Part shown: positions 63,122 through 64,000 of the stretch, in pieces
How the letters are laid out: every line of letters begins with the position of its first letter
Position numbering within the stretch: position 1 is the first letter of the stretch
Assembly (NCBI GenBank): GCA_958296075.1
Contig: CATQHW010000002.1
Location: 496,001-560,000 of the forward strand
DNA from: an uncultured Spirochaetia bacterium
Lineage (GTDB): Bacteria; Spirochaetota; Spirochaetia; SZUA-6; Bin103
Direction of reading: 5' to 3'
DNA length: 64,000 nucleotides
Program-made: the position numbers and the translations under genes
The notes under the pieces: model-generated
Databases searched by the model: none
The model's input: only the letters and a program-made list of their open reading frames with translations
What the model was told of the DNA's origin: nothing

Positions 63122-63592
63122 ATGCCTAGACGAAGCGTGAGCACGCAGCGGCGCGATGTGCGCGATGCGCGGTATCGCGACCCGCTGGCGGGACGGTTCA
63201 TCAACAGCATGCTGCTGCGCGGCAAGAAGTCGCTGGCGGCGCGCACCTTCTATCGGGCGCTCGACTACCTGGAAGGCAAGGGAGACGAAGAGGCGATCGC
63301 CATGTTTCGAAAGGCGGTGGCCAACATCAAGCCGCTGCTGGAAGTAAAGTCGCGCCGCGTCGGCGGGTCGACCTATCAGGTTCCGGTGGAGGTCCGCGAA
63401 GAGCGACAGGTCGCTCTGGCGATTCGCTGGCTGTTGCAGTTCGCTCGCGCCCGCCGAGGGCGCTCGATGGCCGAACGCCTGGGCGCGGAGCTCCTGGACG
63501 CCTACAACAACACCGGCTCGGCCGCCAAGAAGAAAGAGGACACGCACCGGATGGCCGAAGCCAATCGGGCGTTCGCGCACTACCGCTGGTAG
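63122..63592 (+). CDS. rpsG: 30S ribosomal protein S7
   Basis: 156 aa. Head assembly protein; binds 16S rRNA. Begins [17 protein letters not shown] (longer and more basic than the E. coli start), then [20 protein letters not shown] and [19 protein letters not shown], the S7 signature. ATG 63122. Ends 26 bases before fusA. Confidence 0.98.
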   Translation: MPRRSVSTQRRDVRDARYRDPLAGRFINSMLLRGKKSLAARTFYRALDYLEGKGDEEAIAMFRKAVANIKPLLEVKSRRVGGSTYQVPVEVREERQVALAIRWLLQFARARRGRSMAERLGAELLDAYNNTGSAAKKKEDTHRMAEANRAFAHYRW

Positions 63593-63618
63593 ACGGAAGA
63601 GACGGGAACGACGCGACG

Positions 63619-64000
63619 ATGGCGGAACGGACGAATCGGCGTGGATCGGGGCGGTCCCATCCACTGAACCGGACCAGGAATATCGGCATCATGGCGCACA
63701 TCGATGCCGGCAAGACCACCACGACCGAGCGCATGCTCTATTACACCGGGCGCAAGCACAAGCTCGGCGAAGTCCACGACGGTCAGGCGGAAATGGATTG
63801 GATGGAGTTGGAGAAGGAGCGCGGCATCACGATCACCGCCGCCGCCACTTCCTGCCCGTGGCGCGGCCACGACGTCAACATCATCGACACGCCCGGCCAC
63901 GTAGACTTCACGGTCGAGGTGGAGCGGTCGCTGTGCATCCTGGATGGCGCAGTGGCCGTGTTCTGCGCAGTCGGTGGCGTGGAGCCGCAGAGCGAGACGG
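63619..64000 (+). CDS. fusA: Translation elongation factor G, N-terminal part (partial)
   Basis: 127 codons visible before the window ends. G1 loop [13 protein letters not shown], switch I region [12 protein letters not shown]3 DTPGHVDF. A short basic extension ([19 protein letters not shown]) precedes the GTPase core. ATG 63619. tuf does not lie between rpsG and fusA; whether it follows cannot be seen. Confidence 0.97.
   Translation, partial: MAERTNRRGSGRSHPLNRTRNIGIMAHIDAGKTTTTERMLYYTGRKHKLGEVHDGQAEMDWMELEKERGITITAAATSCPWRGHDVNIIDTPGHVDFTVEVERSLCILDGAVAVFCAVGGVEPQSET

Overview
The window is about 64 kb of high-GC bacterial chromosome and looks like a high-GC spirochaete (Spirochaetaceae-like). 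This is inferred, not proven. The supporting signs are: the order cvpA–holB–sensor kinase–NtrC-type regulator, which I recall from Borrelia (Hk2/Rrp2 locus) and Treponema; the run tRNA-Thr–rpmG–tRNA-Trp–secE–nusG–rplKAJL–rpoBC–rpsL–rpsG–fusA; a groES gene without groEL beside it; and an asparagine in RpoB at the position of E. coli Ser531, a known spirochaete trait linked to natural rifampicin resistance. The abundance of PhyH, TauD, RraA, enolase-superfamily and Ldh2-type genes recalls marine or host-associated uncultured lineages; that part is a guess.

Layout. 1-4296: end of a CvpA-like gene, holB, a soluble PAS histidine kinase, a sigma-54 activator (three overlapping genes) and a small J-domain protein. 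4425-7773: an AT-richer, probably acquired two-gene unit, a P-loop ATPase plus a protein with ten near-identical 41-residue TPR-like repeats. 8026-9463: groES with a sigma-70 promoter, divergent from a sigma-70-family sigma factor gene that has a textbook sigma-54 (-24/-12) promoter and an upstream dyad. 9599-30537: pyruvate phosphate dikinase, then a mosaic of catabolic and accessory genes (PhyH, RraA, YgjP-like peptidase, enolase superfamily, AAA/PD-(D/E)XK protein, family B DNA polymerase, FAH, lytic transglycosylase, DUF350, PHP, Ldh2, TauD, gamma-glutamyltransferase, MFS). 30726-36462: beta-propeller-like protein and a four-gene gliding-type ABC operon. 36463-43447: a decayed patch with an AbiEii-like nucleotidyltransferase remnant, an aldo/keto reductase, an FGGY kinase, ligA, and a badly frameshifted ABC exporter. 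43448-50971: MtfA-like peptidase, dnaE, YggT-like protein, recG, rsmD. 51055-64000: the translation/transcription superoperon.

The most interesting signal is a possible complete regulatory circuit. The window holds a kinase/sigma-54-activator pair and, 5 kb away, an alternative sigma factor gene behind a perfect GG-N10-GC sigma-54 promoter with a candidate enhancer dyad. This matches the logic of the Borrelia Hk2/Rrp2-RpoN-RpoS cascade. The second is the ATPase/TPR two-gene unit, which resembles uncharacterised split-NTPase conflict systems. RpsL also carries Arg at position 43, a residue known to give streptomycin resistance, next to the rifampicin-resistance-type RpoB.
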